A stretch of DNA of 20,636 nt from Gemmatimonadales bacterium UBA7835 (GCA_002500925.1 DLTN01000091.1:9500-30135); one strand, 5' to 3'; numbered from the stretch's first letter, positions 7,732 to 16,416 are shown. The notes: generated by a model from the letters alone, not told the origin. Program-made: numbers and translations.

Positions 7732-8365
7732 CGACCTCCTCTATGATGCTACGAAGTCGCTCTAAAGGAATCGCTCCCTCCCTGAGCACCGAGGGAGGCG
7801 CGGTGGTGCAGTCTACTATAGTCGATGGCAGGGACGGTGGTAGCGAACCTCCGTCAATCAGCCAAACATCCTGCGTCTCGAGCTTTAGAAGAAACTCCCG
7901 CGCCGCAGACCCAGTCGTAATAGCAGGCTCACCAGAACGATTAAGACTCGTAGACGTCAAAGGTTCACCTAACTTTTGAATCAGATGGGATACCAGGCGG
8001 TGAGGGCTCACACGCACAGCCACAGCCCTCCTGCCCGAATCCCGCACACCATCGGGAAAGAGTCCATTGGGGTCTCGAAGAACGAGAGTCAACGAACCGG
8101 GCCAAAAGGTCGCAGCAAGCTCTACCGCCTCAGGCGTCCACTCCAGCGCACCCACCGACTCACGGTTGGACACCAAGGCGATCAAGGGCTTCGCTTCTTC
8201 GCGACCCTTAAGCTCCCGAACGCGCATTGACGCCTCGATCGAGCAGACGCCCCCTATGCCGTATACAGTTTCCGTCGGATAGGCAACCAAGCCACCAGAA
8301 CGGATATGAGCAACTACTGGAACCAGATCCACATCTGGCTCTGCGCACAGGTCTAGCACGCGCAC
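7715..8365 (-). CDS. tsaC: Threonylcarbamoyl-AMP synthase (YrdC/Sua5 family)
   Basis: Makes threonylcarbamoyl-AMP from threonine, bicarbonate and ATP for the t6A37 modification of tRNAs that read ANN codons. The 216 residues form a single YrdC domain with no Sua5 C-terminal domain. Conserved pieces are AYPTETVYGIGG (28-39), RELKGREEAKPL (50-61) with the basic residues of the active site, TSTSLNRSGEP and PSTIVD. The start is GTG at 8365, three bases after the ispD stop. A second GTG two codons later is an alternative, and neither has a strong ribosome site, which fits translation coupled to ispD. The 3' end overlaps the phosphatase gene. Confidence 0.93.
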   Translation of the reverse strand: MRVLDLCAEPDVDLVPVVAHIRSGGLVAYPTETVYGIGGVCSIEASMRVRELKGREEAKPLIALVSNRESVGALEWTPEAVELAATFWPGSLTLVLRDPNGLFPDGVRDSGRRAVAVRVSPHRLVSHLIQKLGEPLTSTSLNRSGEPAITTGSAAREFLLKLETQDVWLIDGGSLPPSLPSTIVDCTTAPPSVLREGAIPLERLRSIIEEVDGSGE

Positions 8366-8368
8366 GAG

Positions 8369-9070
8369 TCAGTCGCTACCACGCGTCGAGAGTAAAGCCT
8401 CCGCAAGCACGAGATCCGCGGGCCGGGTAATCTTGATATTCATTCCGCCATCATCCAGCATCTGGATTCGTCCCCCGACAGCTTCTACCAGAGAAGCGTC
8501 ATCTGTAGTCACGGCATAACCCTTTGAGTATGCGGTACGCAGCATCATAGCCGGGAACACTTGGGGGGTATGTGCTGACCAAAAGGTCGAACGGTCCGGG
8601 GTTCCAGTCACAAAGTCCTCTTCATCAACTCGCTTGACCGTATCGATCATAGGCTCTCCCGCCACCGCTCCAAAACCTGCACAGGCCAAATCGATACATC
8701 TACCTATCACCTCGGGCTTTACCAGTGGACGGGCGCCATCATGCACCGCGATCTCAGTAACGTCACCAGGGAGTGCAGCAATCGCGCAGGCCACAGATGC
8801 ACCCCGCGTTGCACCACCCTCTACTACAACGATTCTCTTGTCTAAGTCCGTTAGCCATTCCGGCTGATTATCTACTTCTTCCCGCGTCACGGCGATCGCT
8901 ATCGCCGTGACGCGAGGTTCGGCTAGAAACGGGCGCAGCGATCGCAGCAAAACAGGTTGTCCAGCAAGCTCAAGGAATGGCTTACGGACACCGCCCATAC
9001 GCCGGCCTAAGCCAGCCGCTGGCACGGCAACGCCCACTCTCGTGGGCACCTCTCCAACCCTCTTGGTCAC
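8369..9070 (-). CDS. ispD: 2-C-methyl-D-erythritol 4-phosphate cytidylyltransferase
   Basis: Activates methylerythritol phosphate with CTP in the non-mevalonate isoprenoid pathway. The 233 residues show the nucleotide-binding AAGLGRRMG (18-26) with the following K30, AVHDGARPLV, the TPQVF segment, TDDASLVE and NIKITRPADL. The usual PKQ after the glycine loop is RKP here, a mild variation. The start is GTG at 9070, overlapping the dnaB stop by four bases (GTGA). IspF is not fused and not in the window. Confidence 0.95.
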   Translation of the reverse strand: MTKRVGEVPTRVGVAVPAAGLGRRMGGVRKPFLELAGQPVLLRSLRPFLAEPRVTAIAIAVTREEVDNQPEWLTDLDKRIVVVEGGATRGASVACAIAALPGDVTEIAVHDGARPLVKPEVIGRCIDLACAGFGAVAGEPMIDTVKRVDEEDFVTGTPDRSTFWSAHTPQVFPAMMLRTAYSKGYAVTTDDASLVEAVGGRIQMLDDGGMNIKITRPADLVLAEALLSTRGSD

Positions 9071-10524
9071 GGGCCAAAGCCGTCTCGAGTTCCACCCGCG
9101 AGCGCCGCGTTACTCCCAGAGGCCTCTGCAACGACCGAATCAAAGCGCGTATAAGCCTTATGGAAGAAGAGCGGTACGACACCGGTCGGCCCATTCCTCT
9201 GCTTCGAGATAATTAACTCAGCCTTGCCTTCGACCTCATGGCGATTTTCGGCTGGAGCGTAGTACTCAGGCCTAAACAGAAACATGACAACATCTGCATC
9301 CTGCTCAATCGAACCAGACTCCCGAAGGTCCGACAACATGGGTCTCTTATCGGTCCGCTGTTCGGGACCACGGCTAAGCTGGGAGAGCGCGACAAGGGGA
9401 ACATCCAACTCACGCGCTAGAGCCTTTAAGCTTCTTGAGATCTGACTGACTTCCTGCACTCGACTCTCGGACCTGCCAGTTCCTGACATCAACTGCATAT
9501 AGTCGATCACAATCATACCAAGTTCCTGACCATCCGCCCGAAGATCGGACTGCATACGGCGAGCCTTTGCTCGGACCTCCAAGACATTCGATCCAGCCTG
9601 ATCATCGATCCATATGGGAGCGGTGTTCAGATGTCCCGCTGCCTTAGCCAAACGAGAATTTTCTTCTGGAGAGAGGCGCCCACGCCTCAGGTTCTGGGCA
9701 TCAACGCGTCCCTCGGCGCAAAGAATCCGCTGCACAAGCTGTTCTCGTGACATCTCAAGCGAAAAAATTCCCACTGCCGTCTTCTGGTTGATCGCGGCAG
9801 ACGATGCGACGTTGAGTGCAAGGGCTGTCTTACCCATCGAAGGGCGAGCGGCGATGATACAAAGATCGCCCTTCTGCAACCCCGTGGTCATCCGATCGAG
9901 ATCGTTAAATCCGGTTGCAACTCCCGTGATGCCTGAGCCCGAAGTCTGACGCCGTTCGATTTCCTCGAACGTCTTCCACAGGATGTCCTTGATCCAGACG
10001 AATCCCTCTCTCTTATGACTATCAGCGACCTCGAATATCTTGGCCTCTGCAGTGTCGAGAATCTGCTCTACATCACGCTCACCCTGATCATAAACGTCTC
10101 GTATAATTGAGGAGGCCCGTTCAACCAGTCGGCGGAGCAATGCCTTCTCTCGAACGATGTTGGCGTGATACTCAATGTTCGCAGCCGTTGGAACTGCATC
10201 AACGAGCATTGCTAGATAATCTAGTCCGCCCGCAGCATCGAGTTCTCCCGTTTTCTTGAGTTCTTCGGAAACCGTTATCGGATCAATGGAATCCCCACGC
10301 TCGAACAGGCGAGCCATCGCAGAGAATACCCGCCGATTACCCTCGCGGTAAAAAGCGGCCGAGTTGACCTTTTCTATAGCGCGGACTACGGCCTCTCGGT
10401 CGATCATCATCCCACCAAGAACAGCCGTCTCCGCCTCTAGTGAGGCGGGCATGGGGCGATCCCAGGTAACAGTTTGGGGGGTAGAGTCAGGCAACGGCTT
10501 CAAGAATGACGAGCGGCGATTCAA
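9067..10524 (-). CDS. dnaB: Replicative DNA helicase DnaB
   Basis: The hexameric helicase that unwinds DNA at the fork and recruits primase. The 485 residues comprise an N-terminal domain (about 25-125, beginning PASLEAETAVLGGMM), a linker helix, and a RecA-like motor. The motor shows Walker A RPSMGKT (227-233), SLEMS with E256, Walker B VIDYMQL (339-345), and the C-terminal RESGSIEQDADVVMF and FRPEYY segments. No intein is present. The first possible start in frame is TTG at 10524; an in-frame stop lies just upstream. The next ATG (codon 25) would remove a segment before the conserved domain and also lacks a good ribosome site. TTG is preferred but uncertain. Confidence 0.96.
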   Translation of the reverse strand: MNRRSSFLKPLPDSTPQTVTWDRPMPASLEAETAVLGGMMIDREAVVRAIEKVNSAAFYREGNRRVFSAMARLFERGDSIDPITVSEELKKTGELDAAGGLDYLAMLVDAVPTAANIEYHANIVREKALLRRLVERASSIIRDVYDQGERDVEQILDTAEAKIFEVADSHKREGFVWIKDILWKTFEEIERRQTSGSGITGVATGFNDLDRMTTGLQKGDLCIIAARPSMGKTALALNVASSAAINQKTAVGIFSLEMSREQLVQRILCAEGRVDAQNLRRGRLSPEENSRLAKAAGHLNTAPIWIDDQAGSNVLEVRAKARRMQSDLRADGQELGMIVIDYMQLMSGTGRSESRVQEVSQISRSLKALARELDVPLVALSQLSRGPEQRTDKRPMLSDLRESGSIEQDADVVMFLFRPEYYAPAENRHEVEGKAELIISKQRNGPTGVVPLFFHKAYTRFDSVVAEASGSNAALAGGTRDGFGP

Positions 10525-10603
10525 ACGGGCCCCGATCTTACCGAGTCTTGAGCCCTACGCCAAGTCATACCCGCACACCGGCCTTACTAAAAAGTTCAGG
10601 CTC

Positions 10604-11449
10604 TCAATCTACGTCGATGATTGACCGAAGGAGTTGCAAGTCCTCCCAAAAAGAGCGGATCCAACGTCGATTCCTCAAAAGCGCGGCAGGATGATAAGTA
10701 ACCACCAGTGGAACGCCGTGATACTTATGCACCTCACCACGGAGTTTTCCCAGTGCCACGCCCTCTCGACCCGTCAAAAGACGCGCTGAAAATGAGCCTA
10801 CCGCAAGAATCGCACTGGGCTTTACAAGATCGATCTGTTTCAGAAGGAAAGGTGAGCACTCAGCTATCTCGCCCGGATCAGGATCCCGGTTCCCCGGTGG
10901 ACGACATTTTAGGACATTGGCGATATATACCGAGTCCTTTCGACTCCGCCCAATCGTCGCAAGCAAGAGATCTAGAAATTGCCCAGCCACACCTACGAAC
11001 GGCACACCTGTCTCGTCCTCGTTAGCTCCTGGAGCTTCACCGACCACCATCAGGTCGGCCGTGCGCGAGCCATCTGAAAAAACTACCTGCGTGCGCCCCT
11101 CGGAGAGCGAGCACTTCGAGCATCCTAAAGCAATCTCCCTAAGTCGCTCGTAGTCATCGGGGAGCTCGACTGGAAGTGAAGGGCCACCTACTCCTTGCTC
11201 AGCAATCTCTTCCGTCGCTCTCTGTGTTGTAACGGCTCCTTTGACAGGCTCAGAAACATCGGCAGACAAGACGTTCTCTAGAACTGTCTGATTTCTACCT
11301 GCAACGGAAAACCTCACCGAATGTGAGAGTATCGAGAGCACCTCTTCCCGAGTCATCCTGTCGAGGAAGACCTCATCACCACCCATCTCCATCCTCTGTC
11401 GAAGCAGACGCGCCACCTCGTCAGCAGTTGCCCCACTATCTTCGCTCAT
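10604..11449 (-). CDS. Family 4 (iron-sulfur) uracil-DNA glycosylase
   Basis: Removes uracil from DNA. The catalytic domain (about 98-281) carries the 4Fe-4S cysteines C110, C113, C182 and C198 with family-4 spacing. It also has GEAPGANEDETGVPFVG, the NVLKCRPPGNRDP loop and TYHPAALLR with H253. The first 95 residues are a non-conserved, partly charged extension of unknown role; simple family members are near 200 residues, so this protein is long. The ATG at 11449 shares a base with the coaBC stop, and a GTG one codon earlier (11452) would give a GTGA overlap. A 79-nt spacer separates it from dnaB. Confidence 0.93.
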   Translation of the reverse strand: MSEDSGATADEVARLLRQRMEMGGDEVFLDRMTREEVLSILSHSVRFSVAGRNQTVLENVLSADVSEPVKGAVTTQRATEEIAEQGVGGPSLPVELPDDYERLREIALGCSKCSLSEGRTQVVFSDGSRTADLMVVGEAPGANEDETGVPFVGVAGQFLDLLLATIGRSRKDSVYIANVLKCRPPGNRDPDPGEIAECSPFLLKQIDLVKPSAILAVGSFSARLLTGREGVALGKLRGEVHKYHGVPLVVTYHPAALLRNRRWIRSFWEDLQLLRSIIDVD

Positions 11450-12690
11450 CACTGAGACTCAATGATGAGAGACCGCGCTCGATCAAGAATCTCCTCAGCT
11501 ACCTGGTCCTTGGACATGAGTGGAAGCCGCTCACTTTGGGCGTCTTTCTCCACGAAGGTCACCCGGTTAGTTCGGACACTGAATCCGGCCCCCTCCTCAT
11601 TAGCGTCGTTCGCTACCACCAAGTCAAAGTCTTTGCTTTCGAGCTTGGCGAGAGCGTTGTTCACCAAGTGCTCTGTTTCAAGAGCAAAACCGACATTGAC
11701 GCTACCCTTCTTTCTGTTGGCTCTCGTATCTCTCGCCACATCAGGATTCTCGGTTAAATCTACGAGTATTCGGTCTGCGCTCTCGTTGCGCTTCAACTTG
11801 ACATCCCTAGAGTCCGTAGGACGGAAGTCGGCAACGGCAGCAGAGAAAATGTTCAGGTCCGAATCACCTATGCGTTCAGCCACGGCGACGTGCATATCCT
11901 GTGCCGTCTCAACGGCCACCGTATCAACACCAAACGGTTTATCGAGTGCGGATGGCCCACTGACGAGCGTCACCTTAGCACCGCGCCTCCAAGCCGCCTG
12001 AGCAATAGCGTACCCCATCCGGCCCGACGAATGGTTCCCAATATATCGAACAGGGTCAATTGGCTCCTGAGTCGGACCAGCCGTGACAAGAACCGATTTT
12101 CCCATAAAGGCATCGTCCACCGCCAAGCCTCGACCGACCGCCTCCTCAATCTGCCACGGTTCAATCAGGCGACCTCTACCCACACCCTCGCTCACCGCGA
12201 GCGCACCCGTAACGGGACCGGCAATCTGATAACCCAGACGATTCTGCAGATGGTCAAGATTATCCTGCACTTGAGGGTGCGCATACATTTTGTCATTCAT
12301 GGCGGGACAGATTACCACAGGAGCACTCGTGGCGAGCAGTGTCGTACAAATGAGGTCATCGGCCCGTCCCTGAGCGGCTCGAGCTAGAAAGTCTGCAGTG
12401 GCGGGCGCAACCGCCACGACATCCGCGTCACGTCCAAGTCTGACGTGCAGAGCTGCGCCTTTAGCCGAGAACAGGTCAGTTAGAACAGGTCGCCCTGTCA
12501 CCCCTTCAAAGGTGAGCGAAGCCACGAATTTCTCGGCCGACTTCGTTAGGACAACGTCGACCTCACCCCCAAGACGGGTTAAGTCGCGCGCTACTTGTAT
12601 CGCCTTGTAAGCCGCAATCCCCCCAGTGACACCAAGAACGATACGCTTGCCCTTCCATGGACGGCGTGGCTCCAGTGGGGTAACGGGCAT
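11449..12690 (-). CDS. coaBC: Bifunctional phosphopantothenoylcysteine decarboxylase / phosphopantothenate-cysteine ligase
   Basis: Carries out the two middle steps of coenzyme A synthesis. The N-terminal FMN decarboxylase half (about 14-190) shows GVTGGIAAYKA (20-30), the catalytic H82 in ALHVRLG, and PAMNDKMY (129-136). The C-terminal ligase half (about 196-413) shows GPTQEPIDPVRYIGNHSSGRMG (205-226 region), AAVADFRP and KLKRNE. In the substrate-flap segment (162-174, GALAVSEGVGRGR), the cysteine of E. coli-type enzymes is absent and V-S stands in its place. Such replacement occurs in other lineages, so activity is still expected. The ATG is 15 nt after the rpoZ stop; no clear ribosome site is seen. 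Confidence 0.96.
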   Translation of the reverse strand: MPVTPLEPRRPWKGKRIVLGVTGGIAAYKAIQVARDLTRLGGEVDVVLTKSAEKFVASLTFEGVTGRPVLTDLFSAKGAALHVRLGRDADVVAVAPATADFLARAAQGRADDLICTTLLATSAPVVICPAMNDKMYAHPQVQDNLDHLQNRLGYQIAGPVTGALAVSEGVGRGRLIEPWQIEEAVGRGLAVDDAFMGKSVLVTAGPTQEPIDPVRYIGNHSSGRMGYAIAQAAWRRGAKVTLVSGPSALDKPFGVDTVAVETAQDMHVAVAERIGDSDLNIFSAAVADFRPTDSRDVKLKRNESADRILVDLTENPDVARDTRANRKKGSVNVGFALETEHLVNNALAKLESKDFDLVVANDANEEGAGFSVRTNRVTFVEKDAQSERLPLMSKDQVAEEILDRARSLIIESQ

Positions 12691-12705
12691 TGTGAAGGCC
12701 CGCCG

Positions 12706-12924
12706 TCAGATCTCTTCGCGGCGCCGACGCTTGACGAGACGAAACTCAATCTGACCAGAGGTCAACGCCTCCAGCGATCGGGTCGTAAGTTTTTTGTCCT
12801 CACCGAGAGGCATAGCTTCACTCGGCAGCGAGTTGAGTTCACGAGTGTACTTGGCCGCCACGAGCACGCCCAGATACTTGCTATCGGTGCCGGTAGCTAC
12901 CTCGTTTGGAGTAAAAACACGCAT
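12706..12924 (-). CDS. rpoZ: RNA polymerase omega subunit
   Basis: A small subunit that helps assemble RNA polymerase. The 72-residue product contains YLGVLVAAKYTRELN and the family signature KLTTRSLEALTSGQIEF, followed by a basic tail (KRRRREE). The frame is open further upstream, but those residues lie inside gmk and are not omega-like. ATG at 12924 is supported by AGGA eight bases upstream, right at the gmk stop. The gmk-rpoZ-coaBC order is widely conserved, which strengthens the call despite the small size. Confidence 0.93.
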   Translation of the reverse strand: MRVFTPNEVATGTDSKYLGVLVAAKYTRELNSLPSEAMPLGEDKKLTTRSLEALTSGQIEFRLVKRRRREEI

Positions 12925-12934
12925 AAATTCCGTC

Positions 12935-13591
12935 CTATTCTGAATCCTGACGATACATATTGTAATAGCCTTCCAGTAGCTCCACGATCTCTCGGCGCAT
13001 CTGTTCAGCGTCCTGCTCATGAAAAGCTGGTGGCTCTTGCCCTTCTACGATGTTCCGGATCTTCGAAACACACTCGTCCAAATCATCGTTGACGACAACG
13101 TAGTCGAAGTCGGGAACCGCTTGAAGCTCGACAACGGCGGACTCGAGTCTTCTAGCAATACTCTCAGGCTCCTCCGTCCCCCGGTTAATGAGACGGGCTA
13201 ACATTATATCGACAGATGGCGGAAGCACGAAGATCAGCTTTGCGTCAGGGACTGAAGCCCGAATCTGACTCGCCCCCTGAACATCAATGTCCAGCACGAC
13301 ATGTTCTCCTCGGGCCGAGGCCGCATCCAGTTCTGAACGTGGCGTACCGTACATGTGATCGTGCACAGGTGCCCACTCGGCAAACCAGCCCTCGTCAACC
13401 CGATCGCCAAACTCTTTAGGCTCAAGGAAGTGATAATCGATACCGTCTCGCTCACCATCTCGCGGCTCTCTCGTGGTCGCAGACACAGAGAAAACGTATG
13501 GTCCTGACCCATCAATCAGCCGGCTGGCCAGGGTCGTCTTTCCAGTTCCGGAAGGAGCGACCAGCACGACCGGCGCTGCACGATCGCTCAC
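12935..13591 (-). CDS. gmk: Guanylate kinase
   Basis: Phosphorylates GMP to GDP with ATP. The 218 residues show the P-loop APSGTGKT (12-19), the GMP-binding segment SATTREPRDGE (37-47) and DYHFL with Y53, DIDVQGA, and the lid region with RGTEEPESIARRL. The first glycine of the P-loop is alanine, a variant also known in other bacterial guanylate kinases. Start is GTG at 13591, overlapping the yicC stop by four bases (GTGA). rpoZ follows ten bases after its stop. Confidence 0.96.
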   Translation of the reverse strand: MSDRAAPVVLVAPSGTGKTTLASRLIDGSGPYVFSVSATTREPRDGERDGIDYHFLEPKEFGDRVDEGWFAEWAPVHDHMYGTPRSELDAASARGEHVVLDIDVQGASQIRASVPDAKLIFVLPPSVDIMLARLINRGTEEPESIARRLESAVVELQAVPDFDYVVVNDDLDECVSKIRNIVEGQEPPAFHEQDAEQMRREIVELLEGYYNMYRQDSE

Positions 13592-14475
13592 TCTACATTC
13601 TCCACCTGCTCACGGATCCGCTCAATCTCTTCCTTAATCGCAACGGAGGCCTGGGCAAGCTTCGAATCGTTCGCCTTAGAGGCAACGGTATTCGCCTCGC
13701 GAAGCATTTCCTGAACCAGGAAACCGAGCCGTTTGCCCACCGGCTCCGAAGCATCGCCGCTGAGTGCCGAGCGAAACAGGTCAATGTGAGAACGAAAACG
13801 AACGATTTCCTCGTTTATATCCCACTTCTCTGCCAAGTAGGCGATCTCCCGAGCCAGTCGATCTTCGTCGACCTCCAGCTGAGCACTTAGCTCTTGGACG
13901 GCCCGGCGAAGCTTAGTACGCTGCTCACTTAGTCTTTCAGGCGCTCGTTGCTCGACCTCGTCAAGCCGAGATTCAATCGCCCGCAGTCGGTCATCAAGGT
14001 CACTGGCAAGCCTCAGACCTTCTGCCTCACGCATAGCTCGCACTCCCGAGCCAGCCTTATCGACCAATCGTAACAGGTCATCCTCTTCGACACTGACAGC
14101 CTGGTTTCTATCGGGCGCACGGAAGATATCACTGAAGCGAGAGAGCATTTCAAGGTCCGGTTCTCCTGGCACATCAAGCTCACGCTTTAAAGTCTCAAGA
14201 GCGGTTTGATAACCTTTGGCTTTTTCTAGATCAATCGACGGCTCAACCTGACCAGCAACGGCAGATCGGTCGAGGGACAGATAAGCGCTGACATGCCCTC
14301 GGGAGACCCACGGCTTCAAGGCATCGATCATAGCTTTCTCAAACCGATCGAACCCACTCGGAGTCTTGATATTAGCGTTCAGAAAACGGTGGTTAACCGT
14401 CTTCACTTCTAGGCGCAGCCTCCCCGCCTCGATCTCAAGTTCGGCTTCGCCAAACCCAGTCATACTTCTGATCAT
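13588..14475 (-). CDS. yicC: YicC family protein (putative endoribonuclease)
   Basis: YicC proteins are reported endoribonucleases. The 295-residue product has the family's N-terminal signature SMTGFG (4-9), the VKTVNHRFL segment (25-33) and the C-terminal conserved domain with EIAYLAEKWDINEEI and the GFLVQEMLREANTVASK region. The middle is helical and rich in Glu, Arg and Leu (about 150-215) and may be coiled coil. The ATG has GGAG eight bases upstream. Position directly before gmk is the usual one. The cellular RNA target here is unknown. Confidence 0.94.
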   Translation of the reverse strand: MIRSMTGFGEAELEIEAGRLRLEVKTVNHRFLNANIKTPSGFDRFEKAMIDALKPWVSRGHVSAYLSLDRSAVAGQVEPSIDLEKAKGYQTALETLKRELDVPGEPDLEMLSRFSDIFRAPDRNQAVSVEEDDLLRLVDKAGSGVRAMREAEGLRLASDLDDRLRAIESRLDEVEQRAPERLSEQRTKLRRAVQELSAQLEVDEDRLAREIAYLAEKWDINEEIVRFRSHIDLFRSALSGDASEPVGKRLGFLVQEMLREANTVASKANDSKLAQASVAIKEEIERIREQVENVE

Positions 14476-14535
14476 CGGATGGTCTCCAGAGACGGGTACG
14501 CTAATCGACCCAGAGTCAGATGCATCGTGCTCATA

Positions 14536-16416
14536 CTAGTTCCACAAGTCCCATCGCAGAGCAAAAAAGGACCTCCCATACGGTAGCAGACGATCCGGAT
14601 ACATCTGGAGATTTCGACGCAGAGTCATGTTATCCATCCCGAACCATAGACGGACCGTTACTATGCGAACCTGAGCCTGCATATACCAACTCTGATAAAA
14701 CGGCACTCGAGCCAAACTACCTTCCCCAATCTCACTGTCCTTTACGAACGTCAACATTGGGTCATGCCCTCTAACACCGAGGGATGCCCAAAGCTCAAGG
14801 TTCCCAGACTCAAGAAATACCCGGTGAAACTGGAAAGAGCCACGGTAGATCTGACGTGGCTGGTAGGGAGCCTCTTCGTCCCAGAACTGATAAGATCCTT
14901 CCAAGTTTAGTCCCCGCAGGAATATGGGCAGCACCACTATCCCTTCGTATCCGTTTCTCTCCAACCCAGCTTCCGCTATCGCTCCATCATCGAGCTCTAG
15001 CCCAAGTGGAAGAACCCGATCGGCGGATCCATAGAGGGCAGCACCTCCCAGGGCGGCACCGCCTAAACCAATAACCACACCCGCGCGCCCTCCGGTGCGG
15101 GCCGCAATCGAGGCCGTTGGTTCCTTAACTGGGCCATTTTGATCTAAAGAGGGGATTCCTCCTGACAAGACACCCACCCTACTCCCGTAGCTTCCATCTT
15201 CGTAGGACGCGAACATTGTTGTGAAGGTGGTCGGTTTCAGCCAAGCCCTAGCTCCGAAGCTAGATACTTCTACGTCATTCCACTTATTCGATGACCAACT
15301 GCCAGACAGGCCACCCCAACGATGATGTGACAACCCCGACCGGGCTTCGATCCTTCCAGATGGCAGTGACCCTTCGAAGCTTCGGTATGAGCTTCGGAGC
15401 CAGAACATACCTCGCTCGACTCCGAGTGAACCGCCGAACTGAGAGCGCGAACCGTCTAAAATCAGCAACGAATCGGCGGCGGCGTCGATACCATACGTGC
15501 TCCGCCCAGCAAAGGCCGATAGGGTCAGCCCTTCCACCGGCTGATAAGCCGCCCGAGCCGAGAAATCGCTGCGCTTCGTGACCGGCGTGTACTCGGGCAC
15601 TTTGGTCTGGGTCGAGAAGCCTCGGTAGTCGAGTGCGACCCCAAACCTATCTCCCACATGAACCTGATAGCGGGCCCAGCTACCCGTGCGATTTCCAGCC
15701 TCGGTTCCTTCTCCGCCTCGACCTCGGGTATCCATGCGCTCAAGACCAATCGCCACACTCCCGCCCAAAGCGACAGGGTCCGCGTAAGTACCACGGAAAA
15801 GGTTTGTGTCTAGATCTCCTGTCCCCGCCTCAATGATTGAAAAAGGTCTACCGTCCTCATACTCGTGGGACCACATCTCAATCAGCATCTGACCCATCGA
15901 TCGATCGAGGCGCACTCTTGAAATACCGGCCAAACCAATAAGCTGTAGGTTCGGAACACTGCCTTCGGCTGCGTAGACCTCTAGACCGTCGCGTAAGATT
16001 CGGTATCCTCCACCACCTAACCCAAACGCAGTCACTGACGAAGGTGTCCCGTAATCTCCTCCGAGTAGAGCAATGACTCCAGGTAGCGCGTGAAAAAGTT
16101 CTGCTAGGTTGTTCGCTCCGTCGGCCATGATATCGGCCCTGTCCCATTCCCAGACACCTGTGGCGAACGAGGCCGGTTCAGAATTCTTCGGTCTCGGGAG
16201 ATTGTAAAATATCGTGTCGGCCGACACAGAATCTTCAACAATCAGGGTATCGGCCACCCTGGACGAATCGATCGCTCCCAGAACACTCGTAGCAAGCGAG
16301 TCACCCACCAGAACCGTATCCGGAGGTTCCTGAGCACCCAACGGGATCGCCGAAACGACCACCGCAAGTGCGCTCAGCGCCTCGGCCCTAAGAGACCGGA
16401 CGCGGATACATCTCAC
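14536..16416 (-). CDS. TonB-plug-domain outer-membrane beta-barrel protein
   Basis: Predicted 626-residue outer-membrane protein. An N-terminal basic stretch and hydrophobic core lead to a likely signal-peptidase site after PLGA (residue 28). A linker of about 60 residues carries DTVLVGDS (33-40) and DTLIVEDS (56-63), which resemble TonB boxes such as BtuB's DTLVVTA. A plug-like domain follows at about 98-173 (NLAELFHALPGV to ISRVRLDR), and the rest alternates aromatic, polar and glycine residues like a barrel, ending WDLWN. It is short for a TonB receptor and lacks a carboxypeptidase-like N-domain. GTG at 16416 is chosen over GTG at 16437: AGGAGG lies eight bases upstream and the start overlaps the pepA stop as GTGA. 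The ligand is unknown. Confidence 0.82.
   Translation of the reverse strand: MRCIRVRSLRAEALSALAVVVSAIPLGAQEPPDTVLVGDSLATSVLGAIDSSRVADTLIVEDSVSADTIFYNLPRPKNSEPASFATGVWEWDRADIMADGANNLAELFHALPGVIALLGGDYGTPSSVTAFGLGGGGYRILRDGLEVYAAEGSVPNLQLIGLAGISRVRLDRSMGQMLIEMWSHEYEDGRPFSIIEAGTGDLDTNLFRGTYADPVALGGSVAIGLERMDTRGRGGEGTEAGNRTGSWARYQVHVGDRFGVALDYRGFSTQTKVPEYTPVTKRSDFSARAAYQPVEGLTLSAFAGRSTYGIDAAADSLLILDGSRSQFGGSLGVERGMFWLRSSYRSFEGSLPSGRIEARSGLSHHRWGGLSGSWSSNKWNDVEVSSFGARAWLKPTTFTTMFASYEDGSYGSRVGVLSGGIPSLDQNGPVKEPTASIAARTGGRAGVVIGLGGAALGGAALYGSADRVLPLGLELDDGAIAEAGLERNGYEGIVVLPIFLRGLNLEGSYQFWDEEAPYQPRQIYRGSFQFHRVFLESGNLELWASLGVRGHDPMLTFVKDSEIGEGSLARVPFYQSWYMQAQVRIVTVRLWFGMDNMTLRRNLQMYPDRLLPYGRSFFALRWDLWN

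Noticed and set aside
11462..12001. Long plus-strand open frame (179 codons) opposite coaBC
   Set aside because: It is antisense to a clear CoaBC, Ser/Arg/Leu-rich without recognisable motifs, as expected from codon structure on the other strand.
12925..13020. 32-residue N-terminal extension of rpoZ
   Set aside because: It lies within gmk and is not omega-like; ATG at 12924 has its own ribosome site.
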